Notes: generated from the letters alone by a model not told the origin. A stretch of 64,000 bases of DNA from Micropruina glycogenica (GCF_039524395.1 NZ_BAAAGO010000040.1); one strand, 5' to 3'. Positions 8,391 through 16,437 are shown, numbered from the stretch's first letter. Numbers and translations: made by a program.

Positions 8391-10037
8391 GTGAGTGAAC
8401 TTTTCTCGGACTATCAGGCCTCGGGGCCCGCGTTCGACGAGATGATCTCGGACGAGGGCGTCCGGGCTGCCTACTCAGCAGCATTGCGACAGTTGGGCAA
8501 GCTCGAAGCGGACGAGGTACGCGGCCGCGCCGACTATCTCAAGAGCACCTATCTCGACCAGGGCGTCACCTTCGACATCGGCGGCGAGGAGCGTCCGTTC
8601 CCGCTCGACATCGTGCCGCGCATTCTGATGGCCGATGAGTGGGCGGTGATCGAGGCCGGCGTCGCCCAGCGCGTCCGGGCCCTCGAGGCGTTTCTCGCCG
8701 ACGTCTACAGCTACGGCAAGGTGTTCGACGACGGCGTGATTCCGCGCCGCGTGGTGGTCAGCTCGCCGCACTTCCACCGGGTGATGCACGGGGTGGTACC
8801 GCCCAACGGGGTGCGGGTGCACGTGTCGGGCATCGACCTGATTCGCGACAACGAGGGCACCTTCCGGGTGCTCGAAGACAACGTGCGGGTGCCGTCCGGG
8901 GTGTCGTACGTGATGACCAACCGGCGGGCGATGTTCTCGGCGCTGCCCGAGGTGACCAGCCGGCACCGCATCAGGCCGGTCGAGCAGTACCCGCTGCAAC
9001 TGCTGGCGGCCCTGCGCGCCGCTGCCCCGCACGGCATCAGCGACCCGACCGTGGTGGTGCTCACCCCGGGCGTCTACAACTCCGCCTACTTCGAGCACGC
9101 GCTGCTGGCCCGCATGATGGGCGTCGAGCTGGTCGAGGGCCGCGACCTGGTGTGCCACGGCGGCCGGGTCTCGATTCGCACCACCCAGGGGCTGCGGCCG
9201 GTGCACGTGATCTACCGGCGGCTCGACGACGAGTTCCTCGACCCGGCCACCTTCCGCGCCGACTCGATGCTGGGGTGCGCGGGGCTGATCAACGCGGTGC
9301 GCGCGGGCAACGTGACGCTCGCCAACTGCGTGGGCAACGGAGTGGCCGACGACAAGCTGATCTACACCTACGTGCCCAACCTGATTCGCTACTACTTGAG
9401 CGAAGAGCCGATCATTCCCGGCGTCGACACCTGGCGCATGGAAGACCCCGACAGCCGTGAAGAGGTGCTCGACCGGTTGGACGAACTGGTGCTCAAGCCC
9501 GTGGACGGCTCCGGCGGCAAGGGCATCGTGATCGGCCCGGCCGCCAGCCAGCGCAAGCTCGACAAGCTGCGCCACGACGTGCTGGCCAACCCGCGCGGCT
9601 GGATCGCGCAGCCGGTCGTCCAGCTCTCGACGGTGCCGACCATGATCGACGGCAAGATGCGGCCGCGGCACGTCGACCTGCGACCCTTCGCGGTGAACAG
9701 CGGCAGCGGCATCTACGTGCTGCCCGGCGGCCTGACCCGGGTGGCGCTGCCCGAGGGCGAGCTGATCGTGAACAGCTCGCAGGGCGGCGGCTCGAAAGAC
9801 ACCTGGGTGCTGGCCCGCGACGGCGTGCGTGGACAGCGCAAGAAGACCCGTCCTCAGGTGGCGCCCATCGGCGTTCCGTTGGTCGACATCGGCGACGAGA
9901 GCATTGCGCAGCAGCAGGAGCAACAACAGCAGACCCGGCTGGACGCTCCGCCGGTCGAGCCTGTCGAGCCCCCCGGCCATGGGGTGCCGGCCGGATCGGG
10001 CAACGTCGCACCCGAACGGAGCGTGGCCTCATGCTGA
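8391..10037 (+). CDS. Circularly permuted type 2 ATP-grasp protein
   Basis: The product has 548 residues and belongs to the DUF404/DUF407 ATP-grasp family, related to glutathionylspermidine synthase folds and to Rv2411c of Mycobacterium tuberculosis. Recognisable blocks are FPLDIVPRILMADEW, RVLEDNVRVPSGVSYVMTNR, VGNGVADDKLIYTYVPNLIRYYL and LKPVDGSGGKGIVIGP, the last being the ATP-binding loop. These enzymes probably form an amide bond from a carboxylate and an amine, but the substrate is unknown. The C-terminal tail (about residues 500-548) is Gln-rich and contains VEPVEP, encoded by a family-A repeat. It overlaps the alpha-E gene by 7 nt and forms an operon with it and the transglutaminase. 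Confidence 0.9.
   Translation: MSELFSDYQASGPAFDEMISDEGVRAAYSAALRQLGKLEADEVRGRADYLKSTYLDQGVTFDIGGEERPFPLDIVPRILMADEWAVIEAGVAQRVRALEAFLADVYSYGKVFDDGVIPRRVVVSSPHFHRVMHGVVPPNGVRVHVSGIDLIRDNEGTFRVLEDNVRVPSGVSYVMTNRRAMFSALPEVTSRHRIRPVEQYPLQLLAALRAAAPHGISDPTVVVLTPGVYNSAYFEHALLARMMGVELVEGRDLVCHGGRVSIRTTQGLRPVHVIYRRLDDEFLDPATFRADSMLGCAGLINAVRAGNVTLANCVGNGVADDKLIYTYVPNLIRYYLSEEPIIPGVDTWRMEDPDSREEVLDRLDELVLKPVDGSGGKGIVIGPAASQRKLDKLRHDVLANPRGWIAQPVVQLSTVPTMIDGKMRPRHVDLRPFAVNSGSGIYVLPGGLTRVALPEGELIVNSSQGGGSKDTWVLARDGVRGQRKKTRPQVAPIGVPLVDIGDESIAQQQEQQQQTRLDAPPVEPVEPPGHGVPAGSGNVAPERSVASC
9953..9971 (+). repeat. Family A repeat inside the ATP-grasp reading frame
   Basis: The 19-nt family-A element is translated as PVEPVEP in the disordered C-terminal tail of the ATP-grasp protein. 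It is one of several repeats in this window that are read in frame. Confidence 0.7.
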
Positions 10038-10963
10038 GCCGCATCGCCGAGTCGCTGTTCTGGATCGGTCGCTACCTGGAGAGGGCCGAAGACACCTGCC
10101 GCATCGTCGAGGTGCACCTGCAGTTGCTGCTCGATGACCCCACCGTCGATCAAGAGGCTGCGGGCCTGTCGCTGCTCGAGGTGATGGGATACCCGCCGCC
10201 GGAGGGCCGCACCGCCGATGCGCAGTACGTGCTCACCGCGCTGTGCTACGACGACGACGCCCCCGCCTCGGTGGCCACCGCCCTGGGCGGCGCGCGCGAG
10301 TCGGCCCGCCGGGCCCGCGAAACGGTCAGCACCGAGATGTGGGAGTCGATCAACACCACCTGGAACGCGGTGCGTGGCGGACGGCTGCAGCGCATGCGGC
10401 CGGCCACGGCGTTCAAGTTCATCAGAGAACGGTGCGCGGTCATCTCGGGCACCGCCGACTCGACCATGAGCCACGACGAGGGCTGGCACTTCCTGGTGCT
10501 GGGCCGCTCGATCGAGCGGGCCGACATGACCGCCCGGCTGATTCAGTCGGCGTCCATCACGTCGGGCTCGCAGAGCGCCTGGAACAACGTGCTGCGCGGC
10601 TGCGGCGCCCACCATGCGTTCGTGCGCACCTACGGCGGCGTCACCACCGATCGCGACGCCGCCGAGTTTCTGCTGCTCGACCGGCTGTTTCCGCGTTCGC
10701 TGGTGCACACCCTCACCGCGGCCGAGCAGGCGCTGGCCGAGTTGGGCCAGACCGAACGCCGGGCCGGCATCGAAGACGACGCGCAGCGGTTGCTGGGCAC
10801 GGCCCGGGCGGCACTCGAGTACCGTCCGCCGGGCGAGGTGCTGTTCGACCTGCCGAGCCGCATGGCAGACCTGCAGTGGGTGTGCAACCAGGCCAGCACG
10901 GCCATCAGCCAGCGCTACTTCGAGGGGGCCACGGCGGCCGTGTGGCGGGGAGGCGAACAGTGA
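10031..10963 (+). CDS. Alpha-E domain protein (DUF403)
   Basis: This is a 310-residue all-helical protein of the alpha-E superfamily. It opens with the family signature LSRIAESLFWIGRYLERAEDTCRI and contains GWHFLVLGRSIERADMTARLI and FLLLDRLFPRSL. Its function is unknown, but it nearly always sits between a circularly permuted ATP-grasp gene and a transglutaminase gene, as here. It overlaps both neighbours by a few bases, so the three are translated together. Confidence 0.9.
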   Translation: MLSRIAESLFWIGRYLERAEDTCRIVEVHLQLLLDDPTVDQEAAGLSLLEVMGYPPPEGRTADAQYVLTALCYDDDAPASVATALGGARESARRARETVSTEMWESINTTWNAVRGGRLQRMRPATAFKFIRERCAVISGTADSTMSHDEGWHFLVLGRSIERADMTARLIQSASITSGSQSAWNNVLRGCGAHHAFVRTYGGVTTDRDAAEFLLLDRLFPRSLVHTLTAAEQALAELGQTERRAGIEDDAQRLLGTARAALEYRPPGEVLFDLPSRMADLQWVCNQASTAISQRYFEGATAAVWRGGEQ

Positions 10964-11805
10964 CCAGGCAGATCCGCATCGTGCACCACACCGGGTACAG
11001 CTATGCAGAGAACGTGCTCGGCTCGCACAACGAGGTGCGCATGACGCCGCGCTCGAACCGCGAGCAGTGGGTGATCAACTCGCGCATCGACATTCAGCCC
11101 AACCCGTGGGTGCTCAACTACACCGACTACTGGGGCACCCGGGTGACGGCGTTCGAGATTCGCGAGCGACACTCGCGGCTGGGCGTGACCTCGACGGCGA
11201 CGGTCGAGGTCACCCGGCCGCCCGAGGTGGCGCCCGGCGTGACCTGGGACGAGCTGCGCGACGACACGTTCACCGACACCATGACCGAGATGCTGGCGGT
11301 CAGCGAGCACGTCGATCCGGGTGACGAGCTGTGCGGGTTCGCCAAGGCGATGGCGGCCGACGCCGGGCCGGCCGAGACGGTCGCGGCCGTGGTCGACCGC
11401 ATTCGCGACCGGGTGCGCTACGTGCCGGGCGTCACCCACGTGCAGACCCGGGCCCGTGACGTCTGGACCGCCGGCGCGGGCGTCTGCCAAGACATGGTGC
11501 ACGTGTCGATCGGCGCTCTGCGCTGCGTGGGCATTCCGGCCCGCTACGTGTCGGGCTACCTGATGCCGTCCGCCAACCCGATGCCCGGCGAACCACGCAC
11601 CGCCGAGTCGCACGCCTGGCTGCAGTACTGGGACGGCGCCTGGATGGGCCTCGACCCGACCAACGATTCGGCGCCGGGGGAGTTTCACGTCGAGGTCGGC
11701 ATCGGCCGCGACTACTCCGACGTGCCGCCGTTGCGGGGCATCTATTCGGGCGGCGGCGGAGCGTCCGAGCTGTACGTCGAGGTCGAGATGACGGTGCTCG
11801 ACTGA
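10960..11805 (+). CDS. Transglutaminase-like cysteine peptidase/ligase
   Basis: The 281-residue protein has an N-terminal bacterial transglutaminase N-domain (RIVHHTGYSYAENVLGSHNEVRM) and the catalytic core: Cys in GAGVCQDMVHV, His in ESHAWLQYW and Asp in GLDPTND. The GTG start overlaps the alpha-E stop (GTGA). Its likely job is cleavage or formation of amide bonds on the product of the neighbouring ATP-grasp enzyme. This is inferred from conserved linkage and not shown by the sequence. Confidence 0.88.
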   Translation: MTRQIRIVHHTGYSYAENVLGSHNEVRMTPRSNREQWVINSRIDIQPNPWVLNYTDYWGTRVTAFEIRERHSRLGVTSTATVEVTRPPEVAPGVTWDELRDDTFTDTMTEMLAVSEHVDPGDELCGFAKAMAADAGPAETVAAVVDRIRDRVRYVPGVTHVQTRARDVWTAGAGVCQDMVHVSIGALRCVGIPARYVSGYLMPSANPMPGEPRTAESHAWLQYWDGAWMGLDPTNDSAPGEFHVEVGIGRDYSDVPPLRGIYSGGGGASELYVEVEMTVLD

Positions 11806-11810
11806 CCGCT

Positions 11811-11953
11811 GGTCGAGCCTGTCGAGACCCTTTGGTTCCTTGTGTTTCCGCGTAGCGGAGCCGCCCCTGTCCCGCCCTTGCCGGACTGCTCGGCTAACGC
11901 CTCGCAGTGTGCAAACGCCCGACCACGCCCTGACAGGGGCGTCTCCGCTCCGC
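11811..11953. repeat. Composite A-D repeat, full copy 1
   Basis: A family-A element (11811-11829) is joined through a GGTT-containing linker to a family-D palindrome (11855-11953) whose ends read GCGGAGC...GCCCCTGTC and GACAGGGGC...GCTCCGC. Degenerate family-A fragments follow to about 12035. No gene is visible between 11806 and 12100. Confidence 0.7.
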
Positions 11954-12088
11954 TTTACGCATGGTCAGGTGGTCCGTCGATCGAGCTGTCGAGACCGTGG
12001 GGGTGTCGTTGGTCGAACGCGTCCTTGGTCGAGACCACGCTCCTTCTCGCGCGATTCAGCCAAGCAACCCCTGCGTGTACGACCTTCA

Positions 12089-12100
12089 TAGACTGAGTCG
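12089..12100 (+). promoter_or_regulatory. -10 element for a leaderless dksA-like gene
   Basis: TAGACT at 12089-12094 ends 6 nt before the ATG at 12101 and there is no Shine-Dalgarno, which suggests a leaderless mRNA. Confidence 0.5.
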
Positions 12101-12442
12101 ATGAACGCTGCGAAGGCCTTGGCGACGGAACGCGCCGATGTGTTGGCGCGGCTCGACCGGCTCGGTGCGACCTTCGACGACATCGTCGAGGTCGCGCGCG
12201 ACAGCAACCTCGACGACGAACACGACACCGAGGGCATCACCATCGCCGCCGACCGGCAACAGGTGGCGGCCCTGATCGCCGCGGCCCGTCGGCAACTGTC
12301 GGCCGTCGACGCCGCCGAGCAACGCGTTCGTGACGGCAGTTACGGCATTTGCGTCTCGTGCGGTGCCCGAATCGCGAACGGACGGCTGTCGATTCGTCCG
12401 GCAACACCCTGGTGTGTCGACTGCGCCCGCGAACAGCGGTGA
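12101..12442 (+). CDS. DksA/TraR-type C4 zinc-finger protein
   Basis: The 113-residue product has a helical N-terminal coiled coil (MNAAKALATERADVLARLDRLG) and a C-terminal C4 zinc finger with Cys in GICVSCGARI and WCVDCAREQR. DksA-like proteins bind RNA polymerase through the secondary channel. This short version lacks the canonical DxxDxA coiled-coil tip, so its action on RNA polymerase is not assured. A second, longer DksA-like gene lies at 46711. Confidence 0.82.
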   Translation: MNAAKALATERADVLARLDRLGATFDDIVEVARDSNLDDEHDTEGITIAADRQQVAALIAAARRQLSAVDAAEQRVRDGSYGICVSCGARIANGRLSIRPATPWCVDCAREQR

Positions 12443-12468
12443 CCGGCCCGGGTTGTGTGGTGCCCGGC

Positions 12469-12480
12469 TAGCCTGGGTGG
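12469..12480 (+). promoter_or_regulatory. -10 element for the leaderless DUF1707 gene
   Basis: TAGCCT at 12469-12474 lies 6 nt before GTG 12481 with no ribosome binding site between them. Confidence 0.5.
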
Positions 12481-12852
12481 GTGGACAACCTGCCGATCTC
12501 GTCGAAGTACCGCTCCCGGCCGCTTGAGCCGTTGGACGACACCGAGCGCGAGCAACTGGCCGAGCGGCTGAACGCCGAGTTCGCCAGCGGCGGCATCGAC
12601 ACCGACGACTACCGCACGATGCTCGATCAGGTGTTCGCCGCGCAAACACTGGGCGAGGTGGCCGGTGTGGTCGCCAAACTGCCCGCCAAGGATACGTTCG
12701 CCGTGCCGGCGGTGATCGAGAGCGGCAACACAGCCCCGGGTGAACTGATTCCGGCGAAGTCCGCCGGGATCAAGGCACCGATGCTGTTGGCCGCCGGGTT
12801 GGGTACGGGCATCGCCGTGGCGATTCTGCTGTTGGTGATGATCCTGCTGTAG
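12481..12852 (+). CDS. DUF1707 domain membrane protein
   Basis: The product has 123 residues. The N-terminal 55 residues fit DUF1707 (DDTEREQLAERLNAEFASGGIDTDDYRTMLDQVFAAQTLGEVAGVVAKLP), an actinobacterial SHOCT-like helical module. A single membrane helix ends the protein (about residues 100-122: LLAAGLGTGIAVAILLLVMILL). Its function is unknown. It is likely a membrane-anchored accessory protein with the domain in the cytosol. Confidence 0.78.
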   Translation: MDNLPISSKYRSRPLEPLDDTEREQLAERLNAEFASGGIDTDDYRTMLDQVFAAQTLGEVAGVVAKLPAKDTFAVPAVIESGNTAPGELIPAKSAGIKAPMLLAAGLGTGIAVAILLLVMILL

Positions 12853-12876
12853 GGCACCCCTTCGTCAGTTCGGTTC

Positions 12877-12900
12877 GTCATCCCGGCGAACGCCGGGATC
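12877..12900. repeat. Family B palindrome between convergent genes
   Basis: This is a 24-nt inverted repeat with CATCCCGGCG/CGCCGGGAT arms between the DUF1707 gene and the convergent FAD oxidoreductase. It may also act as a weak transcription stop. Nothing else is recognised in 12853-13043. Confidence 0.75.
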
Positions 12901-13043
12901 CCCCGTCCGCCATGCCTGGGGTGCAGATCCCGCCGCGTTGCGCCCGGGTGCCGGGGCAATCGTCCGTGAGCCCGTGAACTTGGTGAGGCGGACTGCAGCG
13001 CAAACCCGGGTCGTGGCGCAACTCGACGCCGGCACCGCAGGGG

Positions 13044-14360
13044 TCAGGGCCGCACCGCCTTGTTGGTCGGACGAATGTCGGCCCCCGTCAGGTTCTCGTG
13101 CAGCACGTAAGTGGCCAACGCGCCGCTGAGCAGTTGCGCCCAGGGATCGTTACCGCCGCGGCTGGACGCGCTGGCGGTGACCGTGCCCGGGTCGCCGGTG
13201 CGCAGCGGGGGCAGTTGCAGCCAAGTGCGGGGAGATGTCCAGCGGGTTCCGAAACCGGGCTCGGCCTCGGCGCGCGTGAAGTCATGGGTGATCACCTGCC
13301 CCGGCAGCCGGTACTCGACCCGCGGCCCTGAGGGGCCATGGATGACCGTTTCGACCACATTGGGCCATAACTCGGGGACGGTTCCAGGTTTCGGCCCACC
13401 CCCTGCGAAGACAGTGTGAGTCTGGGCATCGTCTGCCGTACCCGAACTCACACTGTCTGCAGAGCTGACGCGCACCCGGGGCGCCAAAGCCGGTTTGGTG
13501 CGCCGCCACCAGGGCTCGGGCTGGCCGGTGAGGTGTCGGTGCTCCCACGGGTTCACCGCAGTCACCATCGCCCGCACGGCGACCTCGCCGCCTTCGGTCA
13601 CTACGACCCCCGGCCGCAACGCCGTGACCGGCTCGCCCAACCGAAACTCGACGCCCCTGAGCGTGAGCCGGGCGGCCAGCAGATCGAGCAGGTCGGTGCC
13701 CGGCACGGGTGCGCCGTCGCGGGTGAGTTGCCAGCGTCCGAAGGTGCGCTCCAGCGCCAGCCGCACCGCAACGAACCCTGGGGTGCGGGCGGGGTCTGAG
13801 CCGATTCGCCACGCAGTCGAGCGAATGAGTGCGGCGGCCTGAGGGTGGTCGATGCCGCGGGCCAGGTGCTTGACGGAGTGGTTCAGGCCGAGTCGCGCAC
13901 GCCGCTGCGGGGTCAGGTCGGCGTCGGTGAACTCGTCCTCCAATCCGAGCCGTCGCAGAATCTGCCAGCGTTCGTCGAGGTCGTCCAACAGGTCGCGCCA
14001 GCGGGTGGCGGCCGGACGGCCCCACGCGGCGGTGAGCGCGGCCCACTGATCGCCGCGGTCGGTGGGCAGCGTGAGCGTGCCTCCGTCGGCGAAGTGATGG
14101 ACGGCCGGGGGCGCCGGCACCAGGGCGTGCCCGGTGCGGGCCAGTTCGGCGTCGAACGGACGGCCCGACTTGCGAAACAGGTCGCGCCACGGGGCCGGCA
14201 GCGTGATGACGGGCGGCAACACACCCGGCTGTGCCCAGCGGCCGCCGAGGGTGTCGCCGGCCTCGAACAGCACCACCCGGTGGCGTTGCTTGGCCAGCCG
14301 AGCCGCTGCGGCCAGCCCGGCCAGCGAGCCGCCGATGACGGCGATGGGCGCCTCGCTCAT
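13044..14360 (-). CDS. FAD-dependent amine oxidase/phytoene desaturase-like protein
   Basis: The 438-residue product starts with a Rossmann dinucleotide-binding site (AVIGGSLAGLAAAARLAKQRHRVVLFEA, about residues 6-34) followed by GGRW, as in NAD(P)/FAD flavoprotein oxidoreductases of the amine oxidase and carotenoid desaturase group. The substrate is unknown, and no carotenoid genes are nearby. Residues about 301-333 are encoded by two adjoining palindromes and have no expected counterpart in the fold. The stop lies in the gap with a family-B repeat. The ATG overlaps the DUF4126 stop (ATGA), so the two are co-translated. Confidence 0.75.
   Translation of the reverse strand: MSEAPIAVIGGSLAGLAAAARLAKQRHRVVLFEAGDTLGGRWAQPGVLPPVITLPAPWRDLFRKSGRPFDAELARTGHALVPAPPAVHHFADGGTLTLPTDRGDQWAALTAAWGRPAATRWRDLLDDLDERWQILRRLGLEDEFTDADLTPQRRARLGLNHSVKHLARGIDHPQAAALIRSTAWRIGSDPARTPGFVAVRLALERTFGRWQLTRDGAPVPGTDLLDLLAARLTLRGVEFRLGEPVTALRPGVVVTEGGEVAVRAMVTAVNPWEHRHLTGQPEPWWRRTKPALAPRVRVSSADSVSSGTADDAQTHTVFAGGGPKPGTVPELWPNVVETVIHGPSGPRVEYRLPGQVITHDFTRAEAEPGFGTRWTSPRTWLQLPPLRTGDPGTVTASASSRGGNDPWAQLLSGALATYVLHENLTGADIRPTNKAVRP
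13361..13456. repeat. Two palindromes read in frame in the FAD oxidoreductase
   Basis: The element at 13411-13456 has 16-nt arms (13411-13426 against 13441-13456, 14 of 16 complementary, core ACAGTGTGAGT). The element at 13361-13398 shares the core GGGGACGGTTCC with family E and has TGGGCC/GGCCCA ends. Read on the minus strand they encode the Ser/Thr/Gly/Pro-rich stretch SADSVSSGTADDAQTHTVF followed by GPKPGTVPELWPN. Confidence 0.65.
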
Positions 14361-14971
14361 GCGGTTCCGGTTCCGGGGCCGGTGTCGGCACGGCGCCGAG
14401 CGCGCCAGGTCTGGTAGGTGCGCCAGCCGCGCTTCACCCGGGTGAACACCAGCAGCGCCACCACGATGGTGATCAGCAGAAGCACCGCGGCGATGACGGC
14501 GGCGGCCACCGGGTACAGCGCCGCCAGCGACAGCACGCCGACCAGCGACAGGTCGCCGACCGTCGAGGCGGTGATGTTGGTCACCGGTTCGGGCGAGGTG
14601 TTGATCGCCAGCCGCAGGCTCGCCTTCGCCAGGTGCGACAGCAGGGCGGTGATGCCGCCGACCGAGGCCAGCGCAATGGTGCCGAGGTCGCCGTTCTGGC
14701 CCGCGATCAGGGCGCCGATGGTGGCCCCGGCGATGGGACGGATGACGGTCGAGACCACGTCCCACGCCGAGTCGAGGTAGGGAATCTTGTCGGCGACCAG
14801 TTCGACGATCGCCAGCACCGCCATCACGATCAGCACGTCGGTGCGCTCGAAGCCCGCCGGAACGCCCTCGACGCCCGCGAACCGGCCCAGCAGGCCGAGC
14901 ACCAGCACCGTCGCCCAGGCGTTGATGCCGCTGGCCCAGCCGCCGGTGAACGCGAGCGGGAGCATCTCCAT
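14357..14971 (-). CDS. DUF4126 membrane protein
   Basis: This is a 204-residue integral membrane protein with about five hydrophobic segments. The start MLPLAFTGGWASGINAWATVLVLGLLGRF and the segment DVVSTVIRPIAGATIGALIAG are typical of DUF4126. Its function is unknown. A basic C-terminal tail (TRVKRGWRTYQTWRARRRADTG) probably lies in the cytosol. The start is 11 nt from a perfect 36-bp palindrome. It is coupled to the FAD oxidoreductase through an ATGA overlap, so the two may act together on a membrane-associated substrate. Confidence 0.72.
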   Translation of the reverse strand: MEMLPLAFTGGWASGINAWATVLVLGLLGRFAGVEGVPAGFERTDVLIVMAVLAIVELVADKIPYLDSAWDVVSTVIRPIAGATIGALIAGQNGDLGTIALASVGGITALLSHLAKASLRLAINTSPEPVTNITASTVGDLSLVGVLSLAALYPVAAAVIAAVLLLITIVVALLVFTRVKRGWRTYQTWRARRRADTGPGTGTA

Positions 14972-14982
14972 GGGCCAAGCGT

Positions 14983-15018
14983 GCCAGAGCCGAGCGGACG
15001 CGTCCGCTCGGCTCTGGC
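14983..15018. terminator. 36-bp perfect palindrome, probable terminator
   Basis: Two 18-nt arms (14983-15000 and 15001-15018) are exact complements with no spacer. It lies 8 nt after the stop of the small minus-strand ORF and 11 nt before the DUF4126 start. No T-run follows, so a rho-independent stop is possible but not typical. It could instead be an operator. Confidence 0.5.
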
Positions 15019-15026
15019 GATGCGGG

Positions 15027-15230
15027 TCAGTGCGAGAGTGCCACCCGGCCCGGACGGTGACCGGTCGACCGGCCGGCCGTGCGGCGCAGGGTCGCGGTGA
15101 GCCGCTGGGTCAGGTCGGCGAGCAGGTCGCGGCGGGCGGTGCGGGCCAGCTGGGCGACCACGGGGGAGTCGGGCAGGGCGCTGCGGTTCTGCAGGCGGGC
15201 GGCATCGGTGGAGTTGAGCGCGAGGTACAT
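15027..15230 (-). CDS. Small hypothetical protein downstream of lacI-type gene
   Basis: The product would have 67 residues, rich in Arg, Ala and Leu, with no recognised domain. In favour: a good GAAAGGA Shine-Dalgarno about 9 nt before the ATG, a position 72 nt after the LacI-family gene on the same strand, and a strong palindrome right after its stop. Against: no family is recognised and the composition is also that of a shadow frame. It may be a short regulator-linked protein. Confidence 0.45.
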   Translation of the reverse strand: MYLALNSTDAARLQNRSALPDSPVVAQLARTARRDLLADLTQRLTATLRRTAGRSTGHRPGRVALSH

Positions 15231-15302
15231 GATCGGGTTCCTTTCGGGTCGTTCGAGGCATGGCTCTCGCCACGAGGTGGCGCAGATCGGTTGGTGAGAG
15301 GG

Positions 15303-16361
15303 TCAGTTCGAGCGGGGTGGAGCCGAGGTGGCACGCACCATCAGGGTGTGCGGCAGGGTCACCTGCCGCGGGCCTTGGGCCGGGTCGAGCAGCAGCTCGC
15401 CGACCAGCCGGCCCTTGTCGTGAATGGGTTGGTGAACGGTGGTCAGGCCCTGCCGTTCGGCCTCGGGCAGGTCGTCGAAGCCGATCACCGTGACGTCCCG
15501 GCCGGGCACCAGGCCACGGTCGTGCGTGGCGTCGAGCACACCGAAGGCGAGCACGTCGCTGACGCACACGATGGCCGTGGGTCGGGCCAGTTGGTCGAGC
15601 AGCAGTTCGGCTGCGAGCCGTCCGGAGCGGCGGGAGTTCAGCCCTGCGCTGACCACGCGCAGGTCGAGCTGATCGCCCAGGCCACTGATCAGGCCGTCGA
15701 CCCTGACCCACAGGTCGTACAGGCCCTGGTGGCGGTAGTCGTCGAGCTTGACCCGGTAGTCGGCGAGCGACTGTTCGATCGGGTCGGCGTCGTGGATCGG
15801 CATCACCTGTTCGACCACTAGGGCGACGTCGCGATGACCGAGCCGCCGGACGTGCCGGCCGACCTGCCTGCCGGCGGCGTGGTCGTCGATGGCGACCCAC
15901 GAGCCGTCCGCGCCGGCCAGGGCCGTGGTGACCACCGGTAGACCGGTCTGCTTGGCCACCTCGAGCACCGGGCCCGAGGCGCACAGCCCGGCGATGCCGT
16001 CCACGCTGGCCCGGCGGACCAGGTCGAGGTTGGCCGGCGACGGTTGCGAGACCGGCAACAGCATCATGGTCTTGCCGGCCTGCTCGAGCGACTGGCTGAG
16101 GCCGCTGAGCCAGAGCACCGAGTAGGGGTCGCTGAACGCATAGTTCAGGCTCTCTGAGAAAACCACCCCGTAGCAGTTGGTGCGGCCTTGGCGCAGGTTG
16201 CGGGCGGCGGCGTTGGGTGCGCCGTAGCCCATCTTCTGAGCCCTCACGAGAATGCGGTCACGCAGGTCGACGGACAGCTGATCGGGCCGGTTGAAGGCGT
16301 TCGAGACGGTCATCACCGAGACGCCCATGACGTCTGCGACGTCTTTCATGGTGACTCTCAT
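15303..16361 (-). CDS. LacI family transcriptional regulator
   Basis: The 352-residue product starts with the LacI helix-turn-helix MKDVADVMGVSVMTVSNAFNRPDQLS (about residues 5-30) and hinge, followed by a periplasmic-binding-protein-like ligand domain (YGVVFSESLNYAFSDPYSVLWLSGL ... AIVCVSDVLAFGVLDATHDRGL ... VIGFDDLPEAE). The ligand is probably a sugar or nucleoside, but no sugar genes are adjacent. Two LacI-type operator-like sites lie in its upstream region, so it probably controls itself. Confidence 0.9.
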   Translation of the reverse strand: MRVTMKDVADVMGVSVMTVSNAFNRPDQLSVDLRDRILVRAQKMGYGAPNAAARNLRQGRTNCYGVVFSESLNYAFSDPYSVLWLSGLSQSLEQAGKTMMLLPVSQPSPANLDLVRRASVDGIAGLCASGPVLEVAKQTGLPVVTTALAGADGSWVAIDDHAAGRQVGRHVRRLGHRDVALVVEQVMPIHDADPIEQSLADYRVKLDDYRHQGLYDLWVRVDGLISGLGDQLDLRVVSAGLNSRRSGRLAAELLLDQLARPTAIVCVSDVLAFGVLDATHDRGLVPGRDVTVIGFDDLPEAERQGLTTVHQPIHDKGRLVGELLLDPAQGPRQVTLPHTLMVRATSAPPRSN

Positions 16362-16437
16362 CTCGACCCTCCTCGCGTTACTCGTCAGCGGTTCCTGCTG
16401 GTGGCGCCCCTTCTCGGCGTCTGGTATCCATGGTGAA

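Noticed and set aside
8475..9980. Long antisense frame opposite the ATP-grasp gene
   Set aside because: It is a shadow frame without domain or start signal; the sense gene is well supported.
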